Below, piece by piece: positions 17,086-23,986 of a stretch of DNA of 64,000 nt. Below the pieces are notes generated by a model, which was given only the letters and a program-made list of their open reading frames with translations, did no database searches and was not told where the DNA came from. The position numbers were made by a program, and so were the translations under genes. Each line of letters opens with the position of its first letter. Position 1 is the stretch's first letter. This DNA is from Metarhizobium sp964253915. Its GTDB lineage: Bacteria; Pseudomonadota; Alphaproteobacteria; Rhizobiales; Rhizobiaceae. Location of the stretch: assembly GCF_964253915.1 (NCBI RefSeq), contig NZ_CAXUSG020000012.1, forward strand, positions 1-64,000, in the 5' to 3' direction.

Positions 17086-17973
17086 CTAGAGGCGGAACGG
17101 CGCGTCGAAAACACCTATGACGGAAACGCCGAGCTCGAAGGTCATGCCGGCCTGCGGATCGGCACCGCGTGCCGTAGCATCCATGCCCTGGAAAGCCGAG
17201 GTTACCATCAGCCGGTCGGCCTTGGCGCCGATGAAGGCCGGGCAGCTGCTCTGGCTGGCCGGCACGCGGTAGCGGGCAAGATGTCGTCCGTCCGGCGCGT
17301 AGCGGTCGACGGCACCGGCGCTCCAGCGGGCATTCCAGATGTTACCATCGGCATCGCAGACCGAGCCGTCGATGTCATGCGGTTCGCCGGCAACGTCGAC
17401 CAGCACGGTTGCTTCGCCAGTCGGAAGGCCGGTTGCCGGATCGACGGCAACGCGCATCAGCTTGTTCACCTTGCTGTCGACGAAATAACCGATCGCGCCA
17501 TCCGGCGAAAAGCAGATCGAATTCGGAATGCTGACGCGGTCGTAGAGGCGCGTCACCGTGCTGCCGGCGACATGATAGATGGCGCCGGCGCCGTCTTCGG
17601 CCGACTTGCCCATGGTGCCGATCCACAAGGCGCCGGAGGAATGAGTGCGCCCGTCATTGGAGCGGTTGCCGGGTTTACCCGGCTCGAACTCCACGTGCAG
17701 GGTCAGCGCGCCGGTGGCGGTGTCACGAATGAACAGGCCGTCCTCGGAGGCGATCAGCTGGCGCTTGTCGTCGATGCGGGCGAGCACGCTGGCCATGAAG
17801 GGCAGGGCATGCACGCGCTTGGTGCCGCTGGCCAGATGCAGCTCGTGCAACTCCTTGCCGACGATGTTGAACCACCAGGCCGTATCGGTGGCCGGGTCGT
17901 AGGTCGGGCCTTCGCCGAGCGCGAGCGGCGTATCGAACAGCACGCTGCCCTTGAAATCATGGGTTTCGGTCAT
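17086..17973 (-). CDS. SMP-30/gluconolactonase family sugar lactonase
   Basis: 295 aa beta-propeller of the SMP-30/gluconolaconase/LRE family. Metal ligands are recognisable: the Glu in LGEGPTYD (about residue 20), the Asn in SIPNSICFSPDG and the Asp in DIDGSVCDADGN. It hydrolyses an aldonolactone to the acid; with its neighbours, galactono-1,4-lactone (or the arabino/fucono analogue) is the likely substrate. It is the last gene of the operon SDR-dgoK-dgoA-lactonase, 3 nt after dgoA. Cytoplasmic, no signal peptide. Confidence 0.88.
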   Translation of the reverse strand: MTETHDFKGSVLFDTPLALGEGPTYDPATDTAWWFNIVGKELHELHLASGTKRVHALPFMASVLARIDDKRQLIASEDGLFIRDTATGALTLHVEFEPGKPGNRSNDGRTHSSGALWIGTMGKSAEDGAGAIYHVAGSTVTRLYDRVSIPNSICFSPDGAIGYFVDSKVNKLMRVAVDPATGLPTGEATVLVDVAGEPHDIDGSVCDADGNIWNARWSAGAVDRYAPDGRHLARYRVPASQSSCPAFIGAKADRLMVTSAFQGMDATARGADPQAGMTFELGVSVIGVFDAPFRL

Positions 17974-17976
17974 GGT

Positions 17977-18609
17977 TCAGCCTCCGATCGCGGCGTCGTA
18001 GGCGGCAACGGTGCGCTTCGCCCGCTCCGCAACCTCGGCTGCCGTCATGCCCGGCTTGTAGATCGAGGTGCCGAGGCCGAAGGCGAGGATGCCGGCGGAT
18101 GTATAGTCATGGAAATTCGCGTCGGAAACACCGCCCACGGCGGCGAGCGTCAGGTCCGGCGGCAGGATGGCGCGGATCGCCGTGATGCCGGAGGCGCCGA
18201 GTGCGCTGGCCGGGAAAAACTTCAGGCCGGTCGCGCCGGCCTTGGCGGCCAGCAGGGCCTCGGTAGCGGTGAAGACGCCGGGCATCGTCACCATGCCCTT
18301 GGCAGCGGCGGCCTGGATGACGTCGGTATCGACATTCGGGCTGACCATCAGCTTGCCGCCGACGGCATCGAGCCATTCGACCTGCTGCACGGTCAGCACC
18401 GTGCCGGCGCCGATCAGGCAGTTGTCCGGGGCCATCTTCACGGCGGTCTCGATGGAGCGGAACGGTTCGGGCGAGTTGAGCGGGATCTCGATGGCCGTCA
18501 GGCCGTTGTCGATCAGCGCGCCGACCACGCCTTCGGCCTCCTCGGGCTTCAGGCCGCGCAGGATGGCGATCAGCGGGTACTTCATGTCGGGGAAGGGGAT
18601 GCGGGTCAT
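17977..18609 (-). CDS. dgoA: 2-dehydro-3-deoxy-6-phosphogalactonate aldolase
   Basis: 210 aa, class I KDPG/KDPGal aldolase fold. The catalytic Glu is in AIEIPLNS and the Schiff-base Lys in GATGLKFFPAS. It cleaves KDPGal to pyruvate and glyceraldehyde 3-phosphate. Assignment to DgoA rather than Eda rests on the adjacent dgoK. The ATG at 18609 overlaps the dgoK stop by 4 nt (ATGA), so translation is coupled. Confidence 0.92.
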   Translation of the reverse strand: MTRIPFPDMKYPLIAILRGLKPEEAEGVVGALIDNGLTAIEIPLNSPEPFRSIETAVKMAPDNCLIGAGTVLTVQQVEWLDAVGGKLMVSPNVDTDVIQAAAAKGMVTMPGVFTATEALLAAKAGATGLKFFPASALGASGITAIRAILPPDLTLAAVGGVSDANFHDYTSAGILAFGLGTSIYKPGMTAAEVAERAKRTVAAYDAAIGG

Positions 18610-19535
18610 GCCTGTGTCTCCTGCGTGAGCGGCCAAAGCGTGCGGGCGGCGGCAAAGAGCCCCTTGCAAACCGCATCGTCGGCGTCGATGGTGGTGAAGT
18701 CGATGGAAAGCCGCCGGAAGGCGGTCTCGTAGAGGTGCTGCAGCCGGCCGGATGCGACGAGGCGGACGACGGCGCCCGACTTCGCCTGCGACAGCGCGCC
18801 GGCAATCTCCAGGCCGATCAGCGTGCCGGAAAGCTGCGATTTGGCGGCGTCGGCTGAAATGCCGTGCAGAAGCTGGCCGGCGCGGGCGCGGAACAAAAGA
18901 TTGGTCACCATCGCCGGGGCTGCATAGGCGGCGGCGGCGGCATCGGCAAAACCGGCATCGTCGATGGCTTCGGAGCCGGCGACGGCATGGCTAAGGATGG
19001 AGTGACGGGTGATCACATCGAAGAGCTCGCCGGTCATGAAGGTGGAGAAGCCGTCGACGGTTTCTCCCGAGACATGCACCCATTTCGAATGCGTTCCCGG
19101 CATGCAGACCACATGATCGCCGCCGGAAAAGGCTGAAAGCGCGCCGAGAAGCTGCGTTTCTTCGCCCCTGATGACATCTGGGTCCGCCGTCCGGCGCTGG
19201 GCGAGGCCGGGCAGGATGCGGATGTCGCGGCTTTCGGCGGCAATACGCACCGCGCCGGCGGCAATGCCCGAGATCGATGCGGGAAGGTCTATATAGCCGG
19301 CTTCCACCCAGCCCTGCCGGGCGCCGGCCATGCCGCAGATCAGCACCGGCAGGTTGGCCGGGGCCGAAATGGCGTCGAGATGGGATTGCAGGATGGCGGC
19401 GAAACCGGCCGTGGCGGCCGTTGTCATGCCTTCGCCGCTGCGGCGTTCGGCAAGCGGCTTGCCGTCGCGGTCAAGCATCCAGAGCCGGAAACTGGAGGTG
19501 CCCCAGTCGACGGCGATAAAGGCGGGTTCGGTCAT
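18606..19535 (-). CDS. dgoK: 2-dehydro-3-deoxygalactonokinase
   Basis: 309 aa DgoK-family kinase that phosphorylates KDGal at C6 with ATP. The N-terminus AVDWGTSSFRLW is the phosphate-binding loop of the family, and GTHSKWV around residue 150 is a second signature. It starts immediately after the SDR stop and overlaps dgoA by 4 nt. Together dgoK and dgoA form the lower half of the De Ley-Doudoroff route. Confidence 0.93.
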   Translation of the reverse strand: MTEPAFIAVDWGTSSFRLWMLDRDGKPLAERRSGEGMTTAATAGFAAILQSHLDAISAPANLPVLICGMAGARQGWVEAGYIDLPASISGIAAGAVRIAAESRDIRILPGLAQRRTADPDVIRGEETQLLGALSAFSGGDHVVCMPGTHSKWVHVSGETVDGFSTFMTGELFDVITRHSILSHAVAGSEAIDDAGFADAAAAAYAAPAMVTNLLFRARAGQLLHGISADAAKSQLSGTLIGLEIAGALSQAKSGAVVRLVASGRLQHLYETAFRRLSIDFTTIDADDAVCKGLFAAARTLWPLTQETQA

Positions 19536-20312
19536 TTAGAGAAGGCCTCCGTCGGCAATGATGGTTTGTGCGGTAATGGCGCCCGAACAGGCGGAACTGA
19601 GGAAAAGGCAGGGGCCGATCATATCTTCGGCAACAAGCGGCCGTTTCAGGCATTGGCGACCGACCAGCGCTTCGATGCCTTCGTCCGTCAGCCAGAGCCG
19701 TTTCTGGCGCTCGGTGACGATGGCGCCCGGCAGGATGGCGTTGACGCGGATATTGTCCGGCCCGAGCCTGCCGGCAAGGCTTTTTGTTAACCCGATGATG
19801 CCGGCCTTGGCGGCGGCATAGGCGGGCAGGTCCGGCATGTTGAGCAGGAAGGCGATCGAGGAAAAATTGACGATGGCGCCGCCGCCGGCGCGGCGCAGAT
19901 GCGGCACGACCGCCTGGGAAACGAAGAAGACCGGCTTCAGGTTGACCGACTGATTGTTGTCCCAGTAATCCTCCGTCACCGTGTCGATGTCGTGCCGGTC
20001 ATCCCAGGCGGCATTGTTGACGAGGACGCGGATCGTGCCCAGCGCGCCTGCCAGGCGCTCGACAGCCTGTTGCGTGGCGGCGATATCGCGCAGGTCCACG
20101 GCTTCGAAAACCGGCGTATGCTCTGCCGCGCCGCGCAAGCGCTCGACCAGCGCCTTTCCCTCATCCACAGCAATATCGAGGAACCCGACCCTGGCCCCCT
20201 GGCGGACAAAAGCCTCGACCAGCGCCGCGCCGATGCCAGTGCTGCCGCCGGTGACGATGACGCCTGCGCCCTCAAGATCGGGGAATCGTGCATGGGCCGC
20301 TGTCATCGACAT
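19536..20312 (-). CDS. Short-chain dehydrogenase/reductase (probable aldose 1-dehydrogenase)
   Basis: 258 aa classical SDR: NAD(P)-binding TGGSTGIG (about 21-28), NNAA, catalytic Ser in NFSS, YAAAK for Tyr/Lys, and a C-terminal IIADGGLL. As first gene of the operon it most likely oxidises the free sugar (galactose, fucose or arabinose) at C1 to the lactone opened by the SMP-30 protein; this is inferred from context. The start is ATG 20312 behind GAGAGGAAA; the ATG at 20306 has better spacing (9 nt from AGAGG) and could be used instead. Confidence 0.85.
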   Translation of the reverse strand: MSMTAAHARFPDLEGAGVIVTGGSTGIGAALVEAFVRQGARVGFLDIAVDEGKALVERLRGAAEHTPVFEAVDLRDIAATQQAVERLAGALGTIRVLVNNAAWDDRHDIDTVTEDYWDNNQSVNLKPVFFVSQAVVPHLRRAGGGAIVNFSSIAFLLNMPDLPAYAAAKAGIIGLTKSLAGRLGPDNIRVNAILPGAIVTERQKRLWLTDEGIEALVGRQCLKRPLVAEDMIGPCLFLSSACSGAITAQTIIADGGLL

Positions 20313-20334
20313 TTTCCTCTCCCAAGAACGGAAG

Positions 20335-20371
20335 TTCCATTATTTGGAATTCTGTTTGACTATATGGAATT
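20335..20371. promoter_or_regulatory. Candidate IclR-family operator of the dgo operon
   Basis: TTCCA-N5-TGGAA (20335-20349), then a second TGGAATT at 20365-20371, exactly 20 bp after the first TGGAATT (20345-20351), that is two helical turns. TGGAA/TTCCA half-sites are typical of IclR-family operators. It sits between the divergent SDR and IclR genes and overlaps the possible iclR promoter. Not tested. Confidence 0.45.
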
Positions 20372-20384
20372 ATCGAAGTATCCA
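20356..20384 (+). promoter_or_regulatory. Possible promoter of the IclR-family gene
   Basis: TTGACT-N17-TATCCA, ending 24 bp before the ATG at 20409. If right, the in-frame ATG at 20364 lies inside the promoter and cannot be the start. The -10 is weak. Confidence 0.3.
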
Positions 20385-20408
20385 GTCAGCGTGTCAAGCG
20401 GTGAGACC

Positions 20409-21227
20409 ATGGCAGGAACGATCGATACGGAGGACGCTGGGCCGAAAGGGCAGGGCACCGGCACGTTGGGAAAGGCGATTGCCACGCTGGCGCTGGTCGC
20501 CGAGGCTGAGCAACCACTGCGCTTCACCGATGTGCTCGCCCTTTCCGGCGAGCCGCGGGGCACCCTGCATCGACAACTCAGCCACCTCGTCGAGGAAGGT
20601 CTGCTCGATCTCGATCGCAACCAATGTTACGTGCCGGGGCTGCGGCTTCTGAAATTTGCCTCCCTTGCCTGGGCGCGCAACGAGGTGCGCCTGCTGGCCG
20701 AGCCGCATCTCAAGGCACTGCACCGGCTGACCGGCGAGACGGTGCATTTTGCCGTGCTGCGGGGTGCGCAGGTCGTCTATCTCGACAAGGTGGAGGGGCG
20801 GCAGTCGGTGCGGATGTATTCCGAGGTCGGCAAGGTTTCGCCCGTCCACTGCACGGGTGTCGGCAAGGCGGCGCTGTCCGTGCTTCCCGATGCCCTGTTG
20901 CAGGAGCGAATCGCCGGGCTGGAGTTTCGGGTGTTTACGGCGCAGACACATGCCAGCGCTGCCGCGCTGCTGGCGGAGATCGCGGCCATTCGCCGGGAAG
21001 GCGTCGCGTATGATCGGCAGGAGCATGAGGAGGGCATCCACTGTGTGGCCGCTCCGGTCCGCTCCGATGACAAGTCGCTGGTCGCGGCAATTTCGGTCAC
21101 GGCGCCGGTTTACCGTATTTCCATGCAGCAACTGGTCGATTGGGCCGAGCCCGTTCGGGCTGCGGCGGACAGCATTGGTGAAGCATTGCGATTCGGTCTC
21201 GGGCCGCATGCCGGTGCTTCCCTTTGA
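20409..21227 (+). CDS. IclR-family transcriptional regulator
   Basis: 272 aa: an N-terminal winged helix (about 15-80, LRFTDVLALSGEPRGTLHRQL) and a C-terminal IclR ligand domain (about 90-265, with HCTGVGKAALSVLP and GVAYDRQEHEEGIHCVAAPV). It is divergent from the SDR-dgoK-dgoA-lactonase operon and almost certainly its local repressor or activator, sensing a pathway intermediate. The start at 20409 (GGTGAG upstream) is preferred over ATG 20364, which overlaps operator and promoter signals. Confidence 0.88.
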   Translation: MAGTIDTEDAGPKGQGTGTLGKAIATLALVAEAEQPLRFTDVLALSGEPRGTLHRQLSHLVEEGLLDLDRNQCYVPGLRLLKFASLAWARNEVRLLAEPHLKALHRLTGETVHFAVLRGAQVVYLDKVEGRQSVRMYSEVGKVSPVHCTGVGKAALSVLPDALLQERIAGLEFRVFTAQTHASAAALLAEIAAIRREGVAYDRQEHEEGIHCVAAPVRSDDKSLVAAISVTAPVYRISMQQLVDWAEPVRAAADSIGEALRFGLGPHAGASL

Positions 21228-21250
21228 TCGCTGTCGCTTCCGGTGCGGGC

Positions 21251-21520
21251 ATGGAACGGCTTGCCGGGAAAATTTACGGTAACGGCCTGTTTCGAGTGCG
21301 GCAGCTAATTCAAAGCGATGCTTATGTCGAAGCACAGTATATTAGAATATTGATCGCTATTGGGGTATTTTTCTACTATTTTCTTCTAACGGGTAGAGGG
21401 ATTTTTCTGTTTCTTGTCTTTTGTCATTTGGGCATTGTCACGATTGTAAAGATCTGTATCGTTGCAGAACGAAGTTTGCATGTCGGATGCGGAAGGCTTG
21501 GGATCATCAGCGCATTTTGA
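21251..21520 (+). pseudogene. Possible remnant of a membrane sensor protein (89 codons)
   Basis: An open frame from ATG 21251. About 35 mostly charged or polar residues are followed by two closely spaced hydrophobic helices (RILIAIGVFFYYFLL and FLFLVFCHLGIVTIV). An amphipathic leader followed by this helix pair resembles the N-terminus of RpfC-type sensor kinases or membrane cyclases, from memory. There is no ribosome site and the frame stops after the second helix. Base composition is AT-rich. It could be a decayed sensor gene, a small membrane protein, or chance; I lean to a remnant. Confidence 0.25.
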
Positions 21521-21548
21521 TGGATTTCCTTTTCCCGAACGATTAAAG

Positions 21549-21566
21549 CTAGATAAATCAATCTAG
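21549..21566. promoter_or_regulatory. Perfect 18-bp palindrome, lux-box-like
   Basis: CTAGAT-AAATCA-ATCTAG, 70 bp upstream of the ATG of the orphan luxR gene. Length and symmetry match LuxR-type operators (18-20 bp dyads), so autoregulation is plausible. Confidence 0.45.
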
Positions 21567-21636
21567 AATAGTGCTGGGTCACCTCCCGCGATCCGTCGGC
21601 GCTCCTCCCGCCTTCACGGACCAGGCTAAGAAAACA

Positions 21637-22377
21637 ATGGCTGCTGAAATCGAAAACGGCCCTCTCTCGAAGGGTGAGGCCTACATCGCTGAAATCGAAG
21701 GCCTCAAGACCCAGTTCGACGTGTTCCGGTTCATGAAGCGTTTGACCGAGTCCTTCGGCATGAAGGCGTTCATGGTGCTTCACCTGCCGGGCAAGACCTC
21801 GGTCGAGCTTTCAGCCAATTCGGTGATCACCAACTGGCCGGCCGAACTGCTCTCCATCTATGACCAGCAGAAGATGTTGTCGGAAAGCCCGCTTCTGCGC
21901 CGGTTGCGCAAGACGACCGTGCCGTTTCGCTACGATCTCGGCGAAGCGGTCATGCGACGCGAGGATGGGCGCACCGATGCCGTAGCCAGTCTTTTCACGC
22001 GCTTCGGCCTGGTCAGGGGAGCGTATTTTCCGGTGCACGACGCTGCGGGTGGGCGTGGTGCGATTTCTTTCGCCGGTGACCGGGAGGCGATCAGCTTCGA
22101 GGAGGAACTGATTCTCCACCTCGTCTGCACCCATATCCAAGGCCGGCTGTCGGAAATTCGCAACCAGGATATCAGGAGCACCGATTCGCTGACGGAGCGG
22201 GAAATCGATTGCCTGAATTGGACGGCAGCGGGCAAGACCAGTGCGGAAATCGCCGAAATTCTCACCCTGTCGGAGCATACGGTCAACCATTACCTCAATC
22301 GTGCTGCCAAGAAGCTCAATACGGTCAATCGCACCCAGGCCGTCGCCAAGGCCTTGCGCCTCGGCATGATCAAATAA
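21637..22377 (+). CDS. Orphan LuxR-family regulator with degenerate autoinducer-binding domain
   Basis: 246 aa: an N-terminal autoinducer-binding-like domain (about 10-165) and a C-terminal GerE/LuxR helix-turn-helix (about 185-245, SLTEREIDCLNWTAAGKTSAEIAEIL). Compared by eye with TraR/LuxR, the Tyr and Pro of the pocket are kept (SIY, SESP), but the usual Trp and Asp positions appear as Leu and Ser and the second Trp as Tyr. Binding of a standard acyl-homoserine lactone is therefore doubtful. No luxI homologue is nearby. I chose ATG 21637; a GTG at 21571 would add 22 residues and lies beside the palindrome. Confidence 0.88.
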   Translation: MAAEIENGPLSKGEAYIAEIEGLKTQFDVFRFMKRLTESFGMKAFMVLHLPGKTSVELSANSVITNWPAELLSIYDQQKMLSESPLLRRLRKTTVPFRYDLGEAVMRREDGRTDAVASLFTRFGLVRGAYFPVHDAAGGRGAISFAGDREAISFEEELILHLVCTHIQGRLSEIRNQDIRSTDSLTEREIDCLNWTAAGKTSAEIAEILTLSEHTVNHYLNRAAKKLNTVNRTQAVAKALRLGMIK

Positions 22378-22390
22378 ACAGGCAGTGCGC

Positions 22391-22407
22391 TGCATTTTTA
22401 TTGTGCA
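22391..22407 (+). promoter_or_regulatory. NtrC-like enhancer dyad
   Basis: TGCA-N9-TGCA (TGCATT-TTTAT-TGTGCA), matching the outer bases of the NtrC consensus TGCACC-N5-GGTGCA. It lies 107 bp upstream of the sigma54 -24 element, a normal enhancer distance. Confidence 0.45.
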
Positions 22408-22512
22408 TTGCATCAGATTTGGGCGCGGTTCTTTTTGAGGCAGTCGCCGTCGTTCAGGATCGGTGTTTTCATAAATACGTGAATTTATTGAATATTTTTG
22501 GCATACTTGAAA

Positions 22513-22529
22513 CTGGCACGCATCCTGCA
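22513..22529 (+). promoter_or_regulatory. Sigma54 (RpoN) promoter
   Basis: CTGGCACG-CATC-CTGCA. It matches the consensus TGGCACG-N4-TTGCW with one mismatch, and the GG and GC doublets are separated by exactly 10 nt. Predicted transcription start near 22540. Confidence 0.65.
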
Positions 22530-22539
22530 TTCTTATCAT

Positions 22540-22660
22540 CATAGGTCCAGAGGGGACTTTGCAAACGACAGCGCCGATGAATGGCGCGCGATGCAGAGCC
22601 GCCGGTCATGATATGCGAGCCCGGATGTACGGCAGCGGTCATGACCGGCGGTTTTGTGTT
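22540..22660 (+). ncRNA. Candidate sigma54-dependent small RNA
   Basis: From the predicted start near 22540 to the end of a terminator-like hairpin, about 120 nt. Structure by eye: a small hairpin GTCC-AGAGG-GGAC (from about 22545) exposing a Shine-Dalgarno-like AGAGG loop; a second hairpin GCGCC-N7-GGCGC (22571-22587); and a perfect 13-bp stem CCGCCGGTCATGA / TCATGACCGGCGG (22599-22611 with 22639-22651) followed by TTTTGTGTTT. No open frame with a ribosome site fits inside. It could instead be an attenuated leader of mrp. Confidence 0.5.
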
Positions 22661-22720
22661 TGAGCTTCCCGCACAGCTTCATGTCCGATGGCCTTGGCGA
22701 ACCGCCTCGGCTCGCTTATC

Positions 22721-22783
22721 TAGAGCAATTCCAGCAAAAGTGCGTAGCGGTTTTGCGTCCGGAATTGCGTAGGAAACGCTCTA
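22721..22783. repeat. Dispersed palindromic repeat, family A, copy 2 (complete)
   Basis: 63 bp: TAGAGC...GCTCTA ends, GCAATTCC/GGAATTGC next, then an inner GCAAAA/TTTTGC pair. It ends 9 bp before the first possible start codon of mrp, so it lies in the mrp leader. Confidence 0.9.
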
Positions 22784-22792
22784 ACGAAGAAC

Positions 22793-23986
22793 ATGAAATG
22801 CGGGGGCTGCAAGGTGGATGTCACCAAGGAACAGGTTCTGGACAAGCTGAAGACGGTGCGCGGTCCGGATCTGGAAAGCAATATCGTCGATCTCGGCATG
22901 GTGTCGGATGTCTTTATCGCGGACGGCAAGGTCTACTTCTCGATCACCGTGCCGGCCGAGCGCGCCAAGGACCTGGAGCCGCTGCGGCAGGCTGCCGAAC
23001 GCACCGTCAAGGAACTCCCGGGCGTCAAGGGCGCCATGGTGGCGCTGACCGCCGACAAGAAGGCCGGCGGCGCGACCCCTCCGCGCCCTGCGGCCCAGCC
23101 GGCACATGGTCATAATCACCAGGGGCATCACCACGGCCATGCGCATGCGGCGCCGCAAGGCCGGCCACCGCAGCAGCAAGGCAAGGCCGGCGTGCCCGGC
23201 ATCGGTGCGATCATCGCCGTCGCTTCGGGCAAGGGCGGCGTCGGCAAATCCACCACGGCGGTCAACCTGGCGCTGGCGCTGCAGGCAAACGGTCTGCGTG
23301 TCGGTGTTCTGGATGCCGATATCTACGGCCCGTCCATGCCGCGCCTCCTGAAGATTTCCGGCCGTCCCGGCCAGATCGACGGCCGCATCATCAAGCCGAT
23401 GGAAAATTACGGCCTCAAGGTCATGTCCATGGGTTTCCTCGTCGATGAGGAAACCGCGATGATCTGGCGCGGGCCGATGGTGCAGTCGGCCTTGATGCAG
23501 ATGCTGCGCGAGGTCGCCTGGGGCGAGCTTGACGTGCTAGTCGTCGACATGCCGCCCGGCACCGGCGATGCCCAGCTGACCATGGCGCAGCAGGTGCCGC
23601 TGGCCGGTGCCGTCATCGTCTCGACGCCGCAGGATCTGGCTTTGATCGATGCCCGCAAGGGCCTGACCATGTTCCGCAAGGTGGAAGTGCCGGTGCTCGG
23701 CATCATCGAGAACATGAGCTATTTCATCGCCCCTGATACCGGCAATCGTTACGATATCTTCGGCCATGGCGGCGCCAGGAACGAGGCGGAGCGCATCGGC
23801 GTGCCCTTCCTCGGCGAAGTGCCGTTGACGATGACCATCCGCGAGACCTCCGATGCCGGCACGCCGGTGGTGGTGTCCGAGCCGGACGGCGTTTCGGCCG
23901 GTATCTATCGCGATATTGCCACAAAGGTCTGGCAACAGCTCAAGGGCAGTACACAAAGAGCCGCCCCCGCCATCGTTTTCGATTAA
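22793..23986 (+). CDS. mrp: Mrp/ApbC iron-sulfur cluster carrier ATPase
   Basis: 397 aa as read from ATG 22793. An N-terminal MIP18/DUF59-like domain (about 8-90) is joined by a linker with a His cluster (HGHNHQGHHHGHAHA, about 104-118) to a ParA/MinD-type ATPase (about 135-390). The ATPase has deviant Walker A ASGKGGVGKSTT and DADIYGPSMP. These proteins load Fe-S clusters on apo-proteins in the cytoplasm. The CxxC of the Nbp35/ApbC C-terminal half is not seen here (SYFIAPDTGNRYDIFG occupies that region). The start is uncertain: ATG 22793 encodes MKCGGCKV, adding a CGGC, while GTG 22814 behind GGGGG gives the more usual VDVTKEQ beginning. Confidence 0.93.
   Translation: MKCGGCKVDVTKEQVLDKLKTVRGPDLESNIVDLGMVSDVFIADGKVYFSITVPAERAKDLEPLRQAAERTVKELPGVKGAMVALTADKKAGGATPPRPAAQPAHGHNHQGHHHGHAHAAPQGRPPQQQGKAGVPGIGAIIAVASGKGGVGKSTTAVNLALALQANGLRVGVLDADIYGPSMPRLLKISGRPGQIDGRIIKPMENYGLKVMSMGFLVDEETAMIWRGPMVQSALMQMLREVAWGELDVLVVDMPPGTGDAQLTMAQQVPLAGAVIVSTPQDLALIDARKGLTMFRKVEVPVLGIIENMSYFIAPDTGNRYDIFGHGGARNEAERIGVPFLGEVPLTMTIRETSDAGTPVVVSEPDGVSAGIYRDIATKVWQQLKGSTQRAAPAIVFD

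Larger units (their letters stand above)
21228..21636. other. AT-rich intergenic region between iclR and luxR genes
   Basis: About 400 bp, clearly more AT-rich than the surroundings. It holds a short open frame for a hydrophobic protein (21251-21520) and a perfect 18-bp palindrome (21549-21566). Both are listed separately. Confidence 0.6.
22378..22792. other. Intergenic region luxR-mrp with regulatory RNA signals
   Basis: 415 bp without a protein gene. It contains an NtrC-like dyad, a sigma54 promoter, a candidate small RNA with terminator and a family A repeat, in that order on the plus strand. Confidence 0.7.

Noticed and set aside
22540..22660. ANTAR (NasT-type) two-hairpin target in the sigma54 transcript
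   Set aside because: The loops are 5 and 7 nt and do not give two hexaloops with A1 and G4, so the ANTAR pattern is not met.
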